Source: Acidobacteriota bacterium (GTDB lineage Bacteria; Acidobacteriota; Polarisedimenticolia; JAPUKU01). From it: a stretch of DNA of 52,084 nt. Position 1 is the stretch's first letter, and each line of letters opens with the position of its first letter. The stretch lies in assembly GCA_027295505.1 (NCBI GenBank), contig JAPUKU010000233.1, forward strand, positions 1-52,084, read 5' to 3'. The notes under the pieces were generated by a model, which was given only the letters and a program-made list of their open reading frames with translations, did no database searches and was not told the DNA's origin. A program made the translations under genes and the position numbers. Shown here in pieces: positions 17,653 through 24,904 of the stretch.

Positions 17653-18066
17653 ATGAACATCCTCCTCCTGGCAGTCGATGAAAACGTCTACGGCATCGAC
17701 CAACGCTGCGTGCTCAGGGTGATCGACCCGCGCCGTGAGCCGGTCCACGAGGATCTCAACGAACACCGCGCATCGTACCGGGGGGAACAGTTGAGGCTCG
17801 TGGACGTCCGGCGTGACTTGGAACAGGTACCGGGGACCCGGGAAGAGGGACAGGCGCCCGCCTATCTTCTGGTCAAATCGAAGGATGACGGCGATTCCGG
17901 GCGCTATCTGCTGTCGGTGGACGAGGCACGTGCGATCATCAGCGTCAGCGGTAACGAAGTCTTTCCCATTCCCCCGTACGTCTTTGAGGAGATGACTGAC
18001 TGCTTCCGCGGCGTTTTCGAATACCAGGGCCGCCTGCAGTTACTTTTCAATGAGCAGCGCCTTTAG
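17653..18066 (+). CDS. CheW-like domain protein
   Basis: 137 residues with weak but recognisable CheW topology: the N-terminal strand ILLLAVDENVYGIDQRCVLR, a central LRLVDVRRDL strand that corresponds to the CheW LPVIDL block, and LLSVDEARAIISVSGNEVFP before PPYVFEEMTDCFRGVF. CheW domains couple chemoreceptors to histidine kinases or serve as scaffolds in chemosensory-like arrays. No kinase or receptor gene is adjacent. A second CheW-like gene follows 15 bases downstream and a receiver-domain gene after that. The assignment rests on pattern and neighbourhood. Confidence 0.65.
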   Translation: MNILLLAVDENVYGIDQRCVLRVIDPRREPVHEDLNEHRASYRGEQLRLVDVRRDLEQVPGTREEGQAPAYLLVKSKDDGDSGRYLLSVDEARAIISVSGNEVFPIPPYVFEEMTDCFRGVFEYQGRLQLLFNEQRL

Positions 18067-18081
18067 GGAGCAGCGCCGGCT

Positions 18082-18474
18082 GTGCAGTCGCGGTTCCTGC
18101 GCTTCGAGGTTGGAGATCGAACCTGGGCCCTGCCCTTGCACCGGATCCGGGAGATCCTAGAGGGTCCTGCCGTCCTCAAGGTACCGCGTTGCCGCCCACA
18201 GGTCGTGGGACTGATTCTGAGAAGAGGAGTGCTCGTGCCCGTCTATGACATCATGCCGGAGGGTTCTCGCGTTGGCACTCACGTTCTGGTTCTCGAGTGG
18301 GGGGAGATGGTCAACGGGCTGCGCGTGGCTGAACCCGAGGCCGATCAAGCACTTTCGGAGGAAGAGGAAGGCAGTGTGGAGCCGCCCTGCCGTGGGCAGG
18401 TGAAGCTCCGAAGCGGCATTGCGGAACGCCTGGATCTCGCGTTACTCTACGAGTTGCTGGAAATCCCGGCCTGA
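18082..18474 (+). CDS. CheW-like domain protein, second copy
   Basis: 130 residues from a GTG. It shows a clearer CheW pattern: FEVGDRTWALPLHRIREILE, then PQVVGLILRRGVLVPVYDIM and VLVLEWGEMVNGLRVAEPEA. CheW proteins are adaptors in chemosensory signalling complexes. It differs in sequence from the preceding CheW-like gene, so the pair is either an old duplication or two roles in one complex. The receiver-domain gene begins 8 bases downstream, which suggests one operon. Confidence 0.75.
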   Translation: MQSRFLRFEVGDRTWALPLHRIREILEGPAVLKVPRCRPQVVGLILRRGVLVPVYDIMPEGSRVGTHVLVLEWGEMVNGLRVAEPEADQALSEEEEGSVEPPCRGQVKLRSGIAERLDLALLYELLEIPA

Positions 18475-18482
18475 GCCAAACC

Positions 18483-19730
18483 ATGGGCAAAAGAATCTTA
18501 CTGGCAGACGACAGCATCACCATACAGAAGGTGGTGGAGTTGACCTTTTCAGACGGTGATTTTGATGTCCTCAGCGTTGGCAGCGGTGATCAGGCGATCA
18601 CCAAGGCGCGGGAGTTCAAGCCTGACATTGCGCTGCTCGACGTGATCATGCCTGAGAAGAACGGCTATGAGGTCTGCCAGGTGCTCAAGCAGGACAGCGA
18701 GCTGAGCCATATTCCCGTCCTGCTTCTCACCGGGACATTCGAGTCATTTGATCGCGCGCGTGCCGAAGAGGTGGGCGCTGATGGCTACCTGACAAAACCA
18801 TTCGAATCTCAGATGCTCATTTCCAAGGTCGAAGAGCTGCTCGCCTCGGCTCCGCTCCAGGTCAGCGCCAGCGCGCAGGACAGAACGATCCCAAATGTGA
18901 AAAACCCTGCCGCCGGGGAATCCACTACCAGCGCGGCCGCGCCCGAGACGCCCCCACAGGATGCGGCACTGCCGCCAGAGCCTCCTCCGCAGGAGCCACC
19001 ACCACCACCTGAGCAGGCTCCGCAGGAAGTGGCGCCAGCGCCCCAGCCCGTGGCTGAACCCGCCCCCCCTGCGCCACCCGCGGGTCCGGTGGCCGGGGCA
19101 CAGCACAGCGCGGGACCGGAAACGACCACAGAGGCAGAGGCGTCTTCTCCCGAACCTGTTTCACCGATCGAGCCAGTGCCTCCGCCCATGGGCGCTGACG
19201 TACCGCCCCCGGATCTCCCGGCCGCCGGGGAACCGGCGCCAGAACCTCCACAGACCCAAGACCGCGATGAGATCATGATGGCCGATGAGGGCCCCCCCCC
19301 GCCGCCTGCGGACTCCCTAGCCGGGGAGGAGCCCGCGCCGCCGGTCGAGGCCGTACCACCCGTTGCCGAGCCAGCTTCTGCTGATTCGCTGCCTCCCGCA
19401 GAAACCACCTCGGGTGACTCCGATTCGTACGAGTCGACCTTCGTGATGCCGGGTGAGCCGGAAACCATCGCCCTGTCCGGACCGCGCCCGGCCGAGGAAC
19501 AGGAACCTGGCACCCTCTACCCTGGTCCGGCCTCCGAGCCAGCCCCAGCCGCAGCACCCACTCATACCCTGACACCGGAGCAGCTCGACGAGATCGTGCG
19601 ACGTGTGGTCGGGCAGCTTTCCGATCAGGTCATGCGCGAGGTGGCCTGGGAAGTGATCCCGGACCTGGCAGAGATCCTGATCCGCAAGCGCATCTCCGAG
19701 CTCGAGCGCGACGGCGAACCGCGCGGCTGA
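18483..19730 (+). CDS. receiver-domain protein with Pro-rich linker and conserved helical C-terminus
   Basis: 415 residues. Residues 1-122 form a CheY-like receiver: acidic pair D9/D10, phospho-acceptor Asp53 in IALLDVIMPEKNGYEV, Thr in LLLTGTF and Lys in YLTKPFES. Residues about 130-355 are a disordered Pro/Ala/Glu linker. The last 55 residues are a helical module (LTPEQLDEIVRRVVGQLSDQ, then VMREVAWEVIPDLAEILIRK) resembling C-terminal modules of receiver proteins in Myxococcota and Geobacter, and loosely the PopZ (DUF2497) end. No DNA-binding domain is present, so output is probably by protein contact. It ends a likely three-gene signalling operon; valS begins 39 bases on. Confidence 0.8.
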   Translation: MGKRILLADDSITIQKVVELTFSDGDFDVLSVGSGDQAITKAREFKPDIALLDVIMPEKNGYEVCQVLKQDSELSHIPVLLLTGTFESFDRARAEEVGADGYLTKPFESQMLISKVEELLASAPLQVSASAQDRTIPNVKNPAAGESTTSAAAPETPPQDAALPPEPPPQEPPPPPEQAPQEVAPAPQPVAEPAPPAPPAGPVAGAQHSAGPETTTEAEASSPEPVSPIEPVPPPMGADVPPPDLPAAGEPAPEPPQTQDRDEIMMADEGPPPPPADSLAGEEPAPPVEAVPPVAEPASADSLPPAETTSGDSDSYESTFVMPGEPETIALSGPRPAEEQEPGTLYPGPASEPAPAAAPTHTLTPEQLDEIVRRVVGQLSDQVMREVAWEVIPDLAEILIRKRISELERDGEPRG

Positions 19731-19769
19731 ACCGCCAGCACGCTCCCTCCGACCGCCCCACCGCCGACG

Positions 19770-22457
19770 ATGTCTGATCCCGCCTCGAAACGTTCCACAC
19801 GCACCCCCAGGCCTGACGAGCTGAACAAAACCTTCGATCCCCAGCCGATCGAAGCCCGCTGGTACGAGCACTGGATGGAGCTCGGTCTGTTCGAGGCCAA
19901 GCCCCGTTCCCGCAAGAACCCGTTCACCATCGCCATCCCACCCCCGAACATCACGGGCTCCCTGCACATGGGACACGCCCTCATCTACACATTGCAGGAT
20001 GTGGTCGTACGGCGCCACCGCATGATGAACCGGGACACCCTGTGGCTGCCCGGTACCGACCACGCGGGCATCGCCACCCAGCTCATGGTGGAGCGTGCCC
20101 TCGAATCGGAGGGCTCGAGCCGGCAGGCAATCGGCAGGCAGAAGTTCGAGAAGCGCGCCTGGGCATGGAAAGAGGAGTATGGGGGAAGGGTGCTGGAGCA
20201 GCTGCGTAAGCTGGGGTGCTCTTGCGACTGGTCCCGCCTGCATTTCACGCTCGATGCGGACCTGTCCCGGGCCGTGCGCGAGGCGTTTGTCCGTCTTTAC
20301 GAAGAGGGGTTGATTTACCGCGGCGAATACATCGTCAACTGGTGTCCCCGCTGCCGCACCGCGCTGTCGGACCTCGAGGTCGTGCACGAGGAAACTGCCG
20401 GAAAACTCTACGAGATCCGCTACCCTCTGGCGGACAAGAGCGGAGACCTGCGTGTGGCCACAACCCGGCCGGAAACGCTGCTGGGAGATACCGCGGTTGC
20501 CGTGCACCCCAAAGATCCTCGTTACCAGTCCCTGATCGGACGACGTGTACGCCTTCCCGTGCTGGGTCGTGAGATACCGGTGATCGCAGACGACTGGGTG
20601 GACCGCGAATTCGGGACCGGTGCCGTGAAGGTTACCCCCGCCCACGATCCAAACGACTTCAAGCTGGGCCAGCGCCACCGGCTACCCTCCGTGAAGGTCA
20701 TGGACGAGACGGGCGTCATGACCGCCGAGGCCGGTCCGTTCGAAGGGCTGGATCGCGCTGAGTGTCGAACCCGGATCGTTGAGCGCCTGAAAGAAGACGG
20801 CCTGCTGGTCGGCACCCGGGATCACACTCTGGCGCTGGGCCGCTGCCAGCGATGCAGGACCGTGGTCGAGCCGTTTCTCAGCCGGCAGTGGTTTGTCCGC
20901 ATTGCCCCGCTCGCCAAGCCGGCCACACAGGCGGTGCGCCAGGGACGTATTCGCTTCGTGCCCGAGATGTGGAGCAAGACCTACTTCGAGTGGATGAACA
21001 ACATCCACGACTGGTGCATCTCACGCCAGCTCTGGTGGGGCCACCGCATCCCGGCCTGGCACTGCCGCTCCTGTGATCATGTCGAGGTCTCGCGCGAAGA
21101 TCCTGCCTCGTGCTCTGCCTGCAAGGGATCGGTCGAGCAGGATCCGGATGTTCTCGACACCTGGTTTAGCAGCGCCCTGTGGCCACTTTCCACTCTGGGC
21201 TGGCCGGATCGTACACCCGATCTGAAACGCTATTACCCGACCTCGGCACTGATCACCGGCTTTGACATCATCTTCTTCTGGGTGGCACGGATGATCATGA
21301 TGGGCCTGCACTTCATGGGAGACGTGCCGTTTCGCGAGGTTTATTTCAGTGGGCTGGTGCGTGACGCCCAGGGCCAGAAGATGAGCAAAACGCGGGGCAA
21401 TGTCATCGATCCCCTGGAGGTGTTCGAGCAGTATGGCACCGATGCGGTGCGTTTCACGTTGGCCTCTCTGACCAGCCCCGGAGCCGACATTCCACTGGCC
21501 GCCAAGCGCATGGAGGGATACCGCGCATTCGCCAACAAGCTCTGGAACGCAGCCCGTTTCGTGCTCATGAATCTGCGGGGCAACGAGGACCGATTCCGTA
21601 TCCGGCAGAACGAGCTCTCGATCGTCGATCGCTGGATTCTCGATGGCCTGCACCGGGTCACGAGGACGGTCAACGAAGCGCTCGACCAGTACCGCTTCGA
21701 TCAGGCGGCAAGCGCCCTGTATCAGTTCATCTGGCACCAGTTCTGCGACTGGTACATCGAGCTCGTCAAGCCCTGCCTGACCGGGCCGGAATCGGAGAGC
21801 CGGAACGCCGCCCGAAGCCGCGCCGTGCTCGTGAAGGTTCTCGATTCAGTCCTCAGGCTGTTGCATCCCTTCATGCCCTTCATTACCGAGGATCTGTGGC
21901 AGCGCCTGCCGCACCGTGGCAAGTCCCTGGCGGCGGCCGATTACCCCGTGGCTAAGGGAACCCGTCCCCATGCCGGTGCCGCTCGTGACATGGAGCGGGT
22001 TCTGGAGATCATCTCCTGCGTTCGGCACGTGCGGGCCGAGAGCAACATCGATCCTGGCCGTCGCATCCACCTCCTGCTGCGGACCCGCAGCCGATCCCGC
22101 CGCACATTGCTCGAAGGCAGCCGTGAATCGATCCGCCACCTGGCGCGCTGCGAGAACGTGCAGATCGTCACGACCCTGAAAGCGACCGGACCCGCCGCCC
22201 GGGGAGTAGCGCAGGATGTGGAGTTCGCAATCCCGCTCGAGGGCATGCTCGATCTGGATGCAGAGCAGCGCCGGCTAAAGCGTGAGATTGACCGCCTCTC
22301 TGAGGACATGGAAGTCCAGCAGCGCAAACTCTCGAACCCAAGTTTCATCTCCAAGGCCCCGGCCACCGTGGTCGGCAAGACGCGCACGGATTTCGAAGCG
22401 ATGAACGAGAAAAAGTCACGCCTGGAAGAGACACTGCGCCAGATCGGACTCAACTAG
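19770..22457 (+). CDS. valS: valyl-tRNA synthetase
   Basis: 895 residues, class I synthetase. HIGH motif in PPPNITGSLHMGHALIYTLQ, editing-domain block GDLRVATTRPETLLGDTAVA, the DWCISRQLWWGHRIPAWHC motif, the zinc-like CRSCDH/CSACKG pair and KMSKS as GQKMSKTRGNVIDP. The C-terminal arm ends in a coiled coil (about 830-890). It charges tRNA-Val in the cytosol. The ATG at 19770 follows the receiver gene by 39 bases, and the length is normal for bacterial ValRS. Confidence 0.98.
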   Translation: MSDPASKRSTRTPRPDELNKTFDPQPIEARWYEHWMELGLFEAKPRSRKNPFTIAIPPPNITGSLHMGHALIYTLQDVVVRRHRMMNRDTLWLPGTDHAGIATQLMVERALESEGSSRQAIGRQKFEKRAWAWKEEYGGRVLEQLRKLGCSCDWSRLHFTLDADLSRAVREAFVRLYEEGLIYRGEYIVNWCPRCRTALSDLEVVHEETAGKLYEIRYPLADKSGDLRVATTRPETLLGDTAVAVHPKDPRYQSLIGRRVRLPVLGREIPVIADDWVDREFGTGAVKVTPAHDPNDFKLGQRHRLPSVKVMDETGVMTAEAGPFEGLDRAECRTRIVERLKEDGLLVGTRDHTLALGRCQRCRTVVEPFLSRQWFVRIAPLAKPATQAVRQGRIRFVPEMWSKTYFEWMNNIHDWCISRQLWWGHRIPAWHCRSCDHVEVSREDPASCSACKGSVEQDPDVLDTWFSSALWPLSTLGWPDRTPDLKRYYPTSALITGFDIIFFWVARMIMMGLHFMGDVPFREVYFSGLVRDAQGQKMSKTRGNVIDPLEVFEQYGTDAVRFTLASLTSPGADIPLAAKRMEGYRAFANKLWNAARFVLMNLRGNEDRFRIRQNELSIVDRWILDGLHRVTRTVNEALDQYRFDQAASALYQFIWHQFCDWYIELVKPCLTGPESESRNAARSRAVLVKVLDSVLRLLHPFMPFITEDLWQRLPHRGKSLAAADYPVAKGTRPHAGAARDMERVLEIISCVRHVRAESNIDPGRRIHLLLRTRSRSRRTLLEGSRESIRHLARCENVQIVTTLKATGPAARGVAQDVEFAIPLEGMLDLDAEQRRLKREIDRLSEDMEVQQRKLSNPSFISKAPATVVGKTRTDFEAMNEKKSRLEETLRQIGLN

Positions 22458-22478
22458 CCCCCGACCGGTCCGCCCCCG

Positions 22479-23312
22479 GTGCGCACGCCCGTGGCCGCCA
22501 CAAGTTCAGCCAACGAGCACCCACCTGCGGGACTCTTACGGCTGGTTCGCCGGCGCCGTGACGCTCGAATCGGGCATACGCTCCTCTGGCGGCCCCAGGT
22601 CGACTCCACGAACAGCTGGCTTCGCCGTCAGGCGGACCTGGGTGCGCGTGAAGGCACGCTGGCGGTGGCGCGAGCCCAGAGCTGCGGCCGCGGGCGTCTC
22701 GGCCGATCGTGGGAATCCCCCCCGGGTCTCGGGATATACTGCTCTGTGCTGCTGCAGCCCCGTCTTGAGGCCGCGCGGCTGGGGATACTGCCGCTGGCCG
22801 CCGGAATCGCCGCCGCCCAGGCAGTGCGCCGCGCCGCACGCCTGCAAACCTGCCTGAAATGGCCGAACGATCTCTTGATTGGCCGGCGCAAGGTGGGGGG
22901 CATCCTCGTGGAAGGGGCGAGCCGAGGTGGACGGCAGGATTTCGTGATCGTCGGGTGGGGCCTGAACTTGCGTCAACAGCGCACTGATTTTTCACCCTCC
23001 CTGGCCGCTCGCTCCACGTCGGTGCGCCTGGCACGTGGAAGGCTGCGCCCCTGGGAAAGCTTTCTGGCGTGGTTCCTCTCGGGGCTGGAGAAACAGTTGA
23101 CGCTGCTTGAAGCAGGAGAGTCTTCAACCGTGCTGGCCCGGTTCGGAGCGCTGTGCCCCTCCATCCGGGACACCCGCCTGAGGATCCTCATCGATGGACG
23201 CTGGCGGCACGCCACGAGCCGGGGCCTGGCGGAGGACGGTTCCCTGCTCGTTGATCTTCCTGAAGGCCAGCGGCGGCTTCACGGCAGTGAGCCACTTCGC
23301 ATACTGAGATAA
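22479..23312 (+). CDS. birA: biotin--[acetyl-CoA carboxylase] ligase (BirA catalytic type)
   Basis: 277 residues. The biotinyl-AMP loop is GRGRLGRSWESPPGLGIYCS, KWPNDLLIGRRKVGGILVEG contains the catalytic Lys, and a short C-terminal SH3-like domain is seen (ATSRGLAEDGSLLVDLPEG). There is no N-terminal HTH, so it is a monofunctional (group I) ligase without repressor activity. It attaches biotin to carboxylase carrier proteins. The GTG at 22479 gives an N-terminus of about 35 residues before WRPQVDSTNSWLRR. The coaX ATG follows 4 bases after the stop, a common birA-coaX pairing. Confidence 0.95.
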   Translation: MRTPVAATSSANEHPPAGLLRLVRRRRDARIGHTLLWRPQVDSTNSWLRRQADLGAREGTLAVARAQSCGRGRLGRSWESPPGLGIYCSVLLQPRLEAARLGILPLAAGIAAAQAVRRAARLQTCLKWPNDLLIGRRKVGGILVEGASRGGRQDFVIVGWGLNLRQQRTDFSPSLAARSTSVRLARGRLRPWESFLAWFLSGLEKQLTLLEAGESSTVLARFGALCPSIRDTRLRILIDGRWRHATSRGLAEDGSLLVDLPEGQRRLHGSEPLRILR

Positions 23313-23316
23313 CGCC

Positions 23317-24084
23317 ATGCTCTTTGTCGCCGACGCAGGGAATACGCAGATCGCCCTCGGAGTGTACGAAGGGAGCGAATTGCGTACTCACTGGCGCCTG
23401 GCAACAGACCGCGAACGCACGGCCGACGAGTATGGCGCGCTCTGCCGCCAGCTCTTCGCCGCATCTACGGTGGCGGTGGATTCCGTCCACGCCGCCATCC
23501 TGTCTTCGGTCGTGCCACCGCTGACGCCGACGCTCTCCGACATGATCGAATCTGTCTTCGGCGTCAGACCCATCCATGTCGAACCGGGCATCAGGACCGG
23601 CATGCCAATACTTTACGAAAACCCCCAGGAGGTCGGCGCCGATCGGATCGTCAATGCCGTGGCCGGCTTCGCGCGCACGCACTGCGCAACGATCGTGGTC
23701 GACTTTGGCACCGCCACCACCTTCGATGTCATCTCGGCCCGCGGGGAGTATGTCGGCGGCACCATCGCGCCCGGGCCCGGGATTTCATCAGAGGCTCTCT
23801 TCGCCCGCGCCGCCCGTCTGCCCCGGGTTGAGATTCGACGCCCCCCCCAAGTCATCGGGCGCAACACGGTTCATTCCCTGCAGTCCGGTCTCTACTTCGG
23901 TTACCGGAGCCTGGTTGAAGGCATGGTACGGCGTCTGCGTGCCGAGATGGACCCGGGTACAAAGGTGATTGCCACCGGAGGCCTGTGCGAAGTCGTGGCC
24001 GGCGGTCTCGAGTGCGTCGACATCATCGACCCCTTGCTCACGCTCGAAGGGCTCCGTATGCTGCACGAAAAAAACTCTGCGTGA
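23317..24084 (+). CDS. coaX: type III pantothenate kinase
   Basis: 255 residues. The phosphate-binding motif is ADAGNTQIALGVYEG at the N-terminus, with the second motif GADRIVNAVAGF, the third VVDFGTATTFDVIS and YVGGTIAPGPGISSEALFAR. The C-terminal VIATGGLCEVVAGGLECV completes the ASKHA fold. It phosphorylates pantothenate, the first step of coenzyme A synthesis, and is insensitive to CoA feedback in the family. It lies 4 bases after birA and overlaps or abuts the following unknown gene. Confidence 0.97.
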   Translation: MLFVADAGNTQIALGVYEGSELRTHWRLATDRERTADEYGALCRQLFAASTVAVDSVHAAILSSVVPPLTPTLSDMIESVFGVRPIHVEPGIRTGMPILYENPQEVGADRIVNAVAGFARTHCATIVVDFGTATTFDVISARGEYVGGTIAPGPGISSEALFARAARLPRVEIRRPPQVIGRNTVHSLQSGLYFGYRSLVEGMVRRLRAEMDPGTKVIATGGLCEVVAGGLECVDIIDPLLTLEGLRMLHEKNSA

Positions 24085-24085
24085 C

Positions 24086-24862
24086 GTGGTGAGCGAACAC
24101 CCTTCGGTCGATCTGCCAGACGAGCCTGATTACGTTGCGGGGGTGGAGGCGAGGATCGCGGAGCTCCGGGGAGCCCCGCTGATTCTCTCGACACGCGACT
24201 GGGAACGTGTCTGCACCTGGCGGCGACAGGGGATCCCCCTTCGCGTGGTGCAGCGCGCGCTGGACGATGTCCTTGGCTCGAATGAAGAAGGGGAAGAGGA
24301 CGGCCTCCACCCACCACGATCGCTCGCTTACTGTGAACGGGCGGTCCAGCAGCGCTGGAAGGCCAGGCGGGAAGCCTGGGTCGGCCGCGCCAACGTCTCC
24401 ACCTCATCGCCGCGCCGAGTGCGTACGGTGCTCAATGCGCTGGCACGCCACATCGAACTCGCGGCCCGAAACCTGAAGCACGGACCGCACGGCGGCCTGG
24501 CGCCACCGGTGAGGAAGCTGGCCTCGACTCTTCGCGACTTGGCGCGGCAGTGCGCCTCCTCTGCCCACCCCCTGGACGACCTGGCCCCGGCGCTGGGCGA
24601 CGCCGAATCCTCCTTTCACCGTGAGCTGCAGGCCTCGCCTGAAAGCGCCTGGAAAGACCGCCAGGTCAGCGAACGCAAACGCCTCCAGAAGCAGCTCGCC
24701 GGCATGAGCCCCGGGGCTGCGGACGCTACGGTCGACGCCGCGCTCCTGCGGCAGCTGCGCCGGGAGCTCTGTGTTCCCGGCTTCGATCTCGGCGCCGTTC
24801 ACGCGCGCTTGCAGGCGGGGCCGGCACGGCGTCGCTTGACAGTACCTTCTAAAGCCGTCTAG
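24086..24862 (+). CDS. uncharacterised helical protein between coaX and comEC
   Basis: 258 residues from a GTG at 24086 (or 257 from the GTG at 24089), one base after the coaX stop. I do not recognise a named family. The N-terminal 55 residues (YVAGVEARIAELRGAPLILS, then STRDWERVCTWRRQGIPLRV) look like a compact helical DNA- or protein-binding unit. The rest is Arg/Ala-rich helix with a probable coiled coil. The tight spacing suggests an operon with birA and coaX. There is no signal peptide or membrane span, so it is probably cytosolic. Confidence 0.7.
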   Translation: MVSEHPSVDLPDEPDYVAGVEARIAELRGAPLILSTRDWERVCTWRRQGIPLRVVQRALDDVLGSNEEGEEDGLHPPRSLAYCERAVQQRWKARREAWVGRANVSTSSPRRVRTVLNALARHIELAARNLKHGPHGGLAPPVRKLASTLRDLARQCASSAHPLDDLAPALGDAESSFHRELQASPESAWKDRQVSERKRLQKQLAGMSPGAADATVDAALLRQLRRELCVPGFDLGAVHARLQAGPARRRLTVPSKAV

Positions 24863-24891
24863 TCTGCGCCGGAGAGTCGGCGGCCTCTGCC

Positions 24892-24898
24892 GAGGAGG
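24892..24898 (+). promoter_or_regulatory. ribosome binding site placing the comEC start at a CTG
   Basis: GAGGAGG ends 6 bases before the CTG at 24905, ideal spacing. No ATG, GTG or TTG occurs in this frame between the upstream stop (24862) and the TTG at 25079, which would cut off the first membrane helices. Confidence 0.65.
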
Positions 24899-24904
24899 CC
24901 GGTC

